Shown here piece by piece: positions 4,946 to 6,254 of a stretch of 6,254 bases of DNA (the first letter of the stretch is position 1; the number at the start of each line of letters is the position of its first letter). The stretch spans positions 1-6,254 of the forward strand of contig JAURNO010000372.1 in assembly GCA_030830145.1 (NCBI GenBank). Direction: 5' to 3'. Source of the stretch: Verrucomicrobiota bacterium (lineage in GTDB: Bacteria; Verrucomicrobiota; Verrucomicrobiia; Opitutales; Seribacteraceae). Position numbers and translations under genes: made by a program. The notes beneath the pieces are model-generated. The model was not told the DNA's origin and made no database searches. It saw only the letters and a list, made by a program, of their open reading frames with translations.

Positions 4946-5977
4946 CTACATGAACCTAAGGCATTTACGCTCGACGAGAACTTCGGCGATTTGCAAGGCA
5001 TTCAATGCAGCTCCTTTCCACAATTGGTCGCCGACAACCCAAAGAGCCAAGCCGTTTTTCAATGCATGGTCGACCCGAATTCTTCCAATTCCACAAGCCT
5101 CCTTCTCCGTATAGTTGATCGGCATAGGGTACCTTTGGGCGTTAGGCAGGTCCCAAAGCTCGATCCCGGGAGATCCCTCAAGCGCATCTCTTGCGTCAGG
5201 AACGTTGACGGTTGATTCGAATTCAGCATTTATGGAAATCGAATGGGCTCTGTACACAGGTACGCGAACGCAAGTGCAAGAGATTTCCAAAGAGGGTAGG
5301 TTGAGAATTTTTCTGCTCTCATTTCTCATTTTCAATTCTTCCTTGGTGTAACCGTCTTCCCTGAAGTCGTCAATGTGAGGTATCAGGTTATAAGCAATGG
5401 GGTGTGGGAAAATCGAATCGCCCTTGGGTTCGGATGTCTCTACTCCGAGAGCAGTTCTTGTTTGTTGGTCCAATTCCTCAACACCTGCGGCGCCTGCCCC
5501 TGATACCGCTTGGTAGGTGGAAGCAATGAATCTTTTCAGCCCGAACCTTTTGTGCAAGGGATGCAGTCCCATCAATGCAACGGCCGTAGAGCAATTCGGA
5601 TTTGCAATGATGCCTTGGTGTTTTTCGACTTCGTCTCCATTGATTTCAGGAATGATCAACGGGACGTCGGCATCCATTCGGAAGGCGGAACTGTTGTCGA
5701 TGACAACGCAACCTTGGCGTCGGGCTATCTCGGCAAATTGAATGGAGTTTTGCGAACCGGCGCTGAAGATCGCAATGTCCAACCCTTTGAACGATTCGGG
5801 CGTTGTCTCCCGAACAATCTCCAAGTTTCCGCAGGCTTGAATTTCTCTTCCTGCCGATCTCGCTGAGGCAAGAAGGCGAGCTTCTGCAATGGGAAATTCT
5901 CTTTTTTCGAGTAAGTGAATAATTTCTTGGCCAACGGCACCCGTTGCCCCTACGATTCCTATACGATATTTTTTCAA
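4946..5977 (-). CDS. asd: Aspartate-semialdehyde dehydrogenase
   Basis: This 343-residue enzyme reduces aspartyl-4-phosphate to aspartate-4-semialdehyde with NADPH, at the branch leading to lysine/diaminopimelate, threonine and methionine. Visible are the Rossmann loop GATGAVG (10-16), the FSAGSQ turn (71-76), VIDNSSAFRM (92-101), the catalytic site NPNCST with Cys129, the YQAVSGAGAAG loop (155-165), and CVRVPVYRAHS (236-246) carrying the substrate Arg238 and the general base His245. The length fits the roughly 340-residue bacterial group rather than the 367-residue enterobacterial form. The start is TTG at 5977-5975: the first strand KYRIGIVG begins at residue 3, so no later start is possible, and no ATG or GTG is close upstream. 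No Shine-Dalgarno is seen. It is probably the first gene of a unit with the 140-residue and HDOD genes. Its start codon overlaps the divergent L,D-transpeptidase start by one base. Confidence 0.96.
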   Translation of the reverse strand: MKKYRIGIVGATGAVGQEIIHLLEKREFPIAEARLLASARSAGREIQACGNLEIVRETTPESFKGLDIAIFSAGSQNSIQFAEIARRQGCVVIDNSSAFRMDADVPLIIPEINGDEVEKHQGIIANPNCSTAVALMGLHPLHKRFGLKRFIASTYQAVSGAGAAGVEELDQQTRTALGVETSEPKGDSIFPHPIAYNLIPHIDDFREDGYTKEELKMRNESRKILNLPSLEISCTCVRVPVYRAHSISINAEFESTVNVPDARDALEGSPGIELWDLPNAQRYPMPINYTEKEACGIGRIRVDHALKNGLALWVVGDQLWKGAALNALQIAEVLVERKCLRFM

Positions 5978-6254
5978 TGGACTTAGATATTTTGTATTCC
6001 GAGTATTTGGGAGTTTTGAATTCCTTGGGACTAAAACCGACCGATCATGTTTTGATTGCTTCGCTTCGCCACCAAAAAATCATTTATTATATAAATGGGA
6101 AAAGCGTAAAAGATTATATTATGTCAAGTTCTAAGAGAAAACCATCCTGTCTCGAGGGTTCTCTTGGCACACCTTCCGGATTGCATTACGTGTGCCAAAA
6201 AATAGGGGAGGGTGAGGAATTCGGGACAGTGTTCGAGGGGCGGGTTTCGATTGG
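5977..6254 (+). CDS. L,D-transpeptidase (YkuD domain), 5' part
   Basis: Partial at the right edge; 92 codons are visible from ATG 5977-5979. The YkuD fold starts near residue 23 (DHVLIASLRHQKIIYYINGKSVKDYIMS), followed by GSLGTPSGLH (61-70) and KIGEGEEFGTVFEGR (75-89). The TP.G.H and KIG..E..G..F..R pattern is typical of enzymes that make 3-3 cross-links between diaminopimelate residues in peptidoglycan or attach proteins to it. The catalytic H...SxGC motif would lie past the edge. The N-terminus shows no signal peptide or membrane segment, odd for a periplasmic enzyme. An ATG at 6121 would cut off half of the visible domain and is unlikely; TTG codons at 5992 and 6007 are possible later starts. 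Six T residues (5969-5974) precede the ATG and no Shine-Dalgarno is seen. It is divergent from asd with no intergenic space. Confidence 0.85.
   Translation, partial: MDLDILYSEYLGVLNSLGLKPTDHVLIASLRHQKIIYYINGKSVKDYIMSSSKRKPSCLEGSLGTPSGLHYVCQKIGEGEEFGTVFEGRVSI
6081..6097. promoter_or_regulatory. AT-rich palindrome with TATAAT on the minus strand, inside the L,D-transpeptidase gene
   Basis: CATTTAT (6081-6087) and ATAAATG (6091-6097) are perfect inverted arms around TAT. On the minus strand the centre contains a consensus TATAAT (6091-6086), about 109 bases before the asd start codon. Since asd has no intergenic space, its promoter must lie in this coding region. No good -35 box is seen at 17 bases (ATCTTT), so the promoter call is weak; an operator is equally possible. 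Confidence 0.25.

Noticed and set aside
5510..5866. 118-codon plus-strand frame opposite asd
   Set aside because: asd is certain from its catalytic motifs; the opposite frame has no recognisable domain.

Overview
The window carries seven complete and two edge-truncated protein genes with very short intergenic gaps, at roughly 45-47% GC by eye. No rRNA, tRNA, CRISPR array or insertion sequence was seen. The gene mix fits a free-living Gram-negative bacterium. Sequence flavour and the near absence of Shine-Dalgarno sites suggest the PVC group, perhaps an Opitutae-like member of Verrucomicrobiota. That placement is an inference without a marker gene.

Layout. (1) Positions 1-343: the 3' end of a stand-alone phosphopantothenoylcysteine decarboxylase (CoaC), then a hairpin shared by two converging genes. 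(2) 344-802: a short ribosome hibernation factor (hpf) on the minus strand, with a recognisable promoter whose spacer holds a palindrome. (3) 803-3503, plus strand: an RluA-family pseudouridine synthase, an acidic coiled-coil protein of unknown function, and an actin-like ATPase that looks like MamK, the magnetosome filament protein, rather than MreB, FtsA, PilM or DnaK. (4) 3525-5977, minus strand: a probable three-gene unit transcribed asd, then a 140-residue unknown, then an HDOD-domain protein. (5) 5977-6254, plus strand: the 5' part of an L,D-transpeptidase whose start codon shares one base with the asd start codon.

How the genes may work together. CoaC, Asd, HPF and the pseudouridine synthase are housekeeping functions (CoA synthesis, the lysine/diaminopimelate branch, ribosome dormancy, RNA modification). 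Asd and the L,D-transpeptidase are both tied to diaminopimelate: one supplies the precursor and the other cross-links it in peptidoglycan, which could explain their head-to-head arrangement. The part most worth following is the pair at 1708-3503: a MamK-family filament ATPase next to an acidic, probably filament-associated protein, with no magnetosome gene visible around it. It may be a cytoskeletal module with a different cargo.
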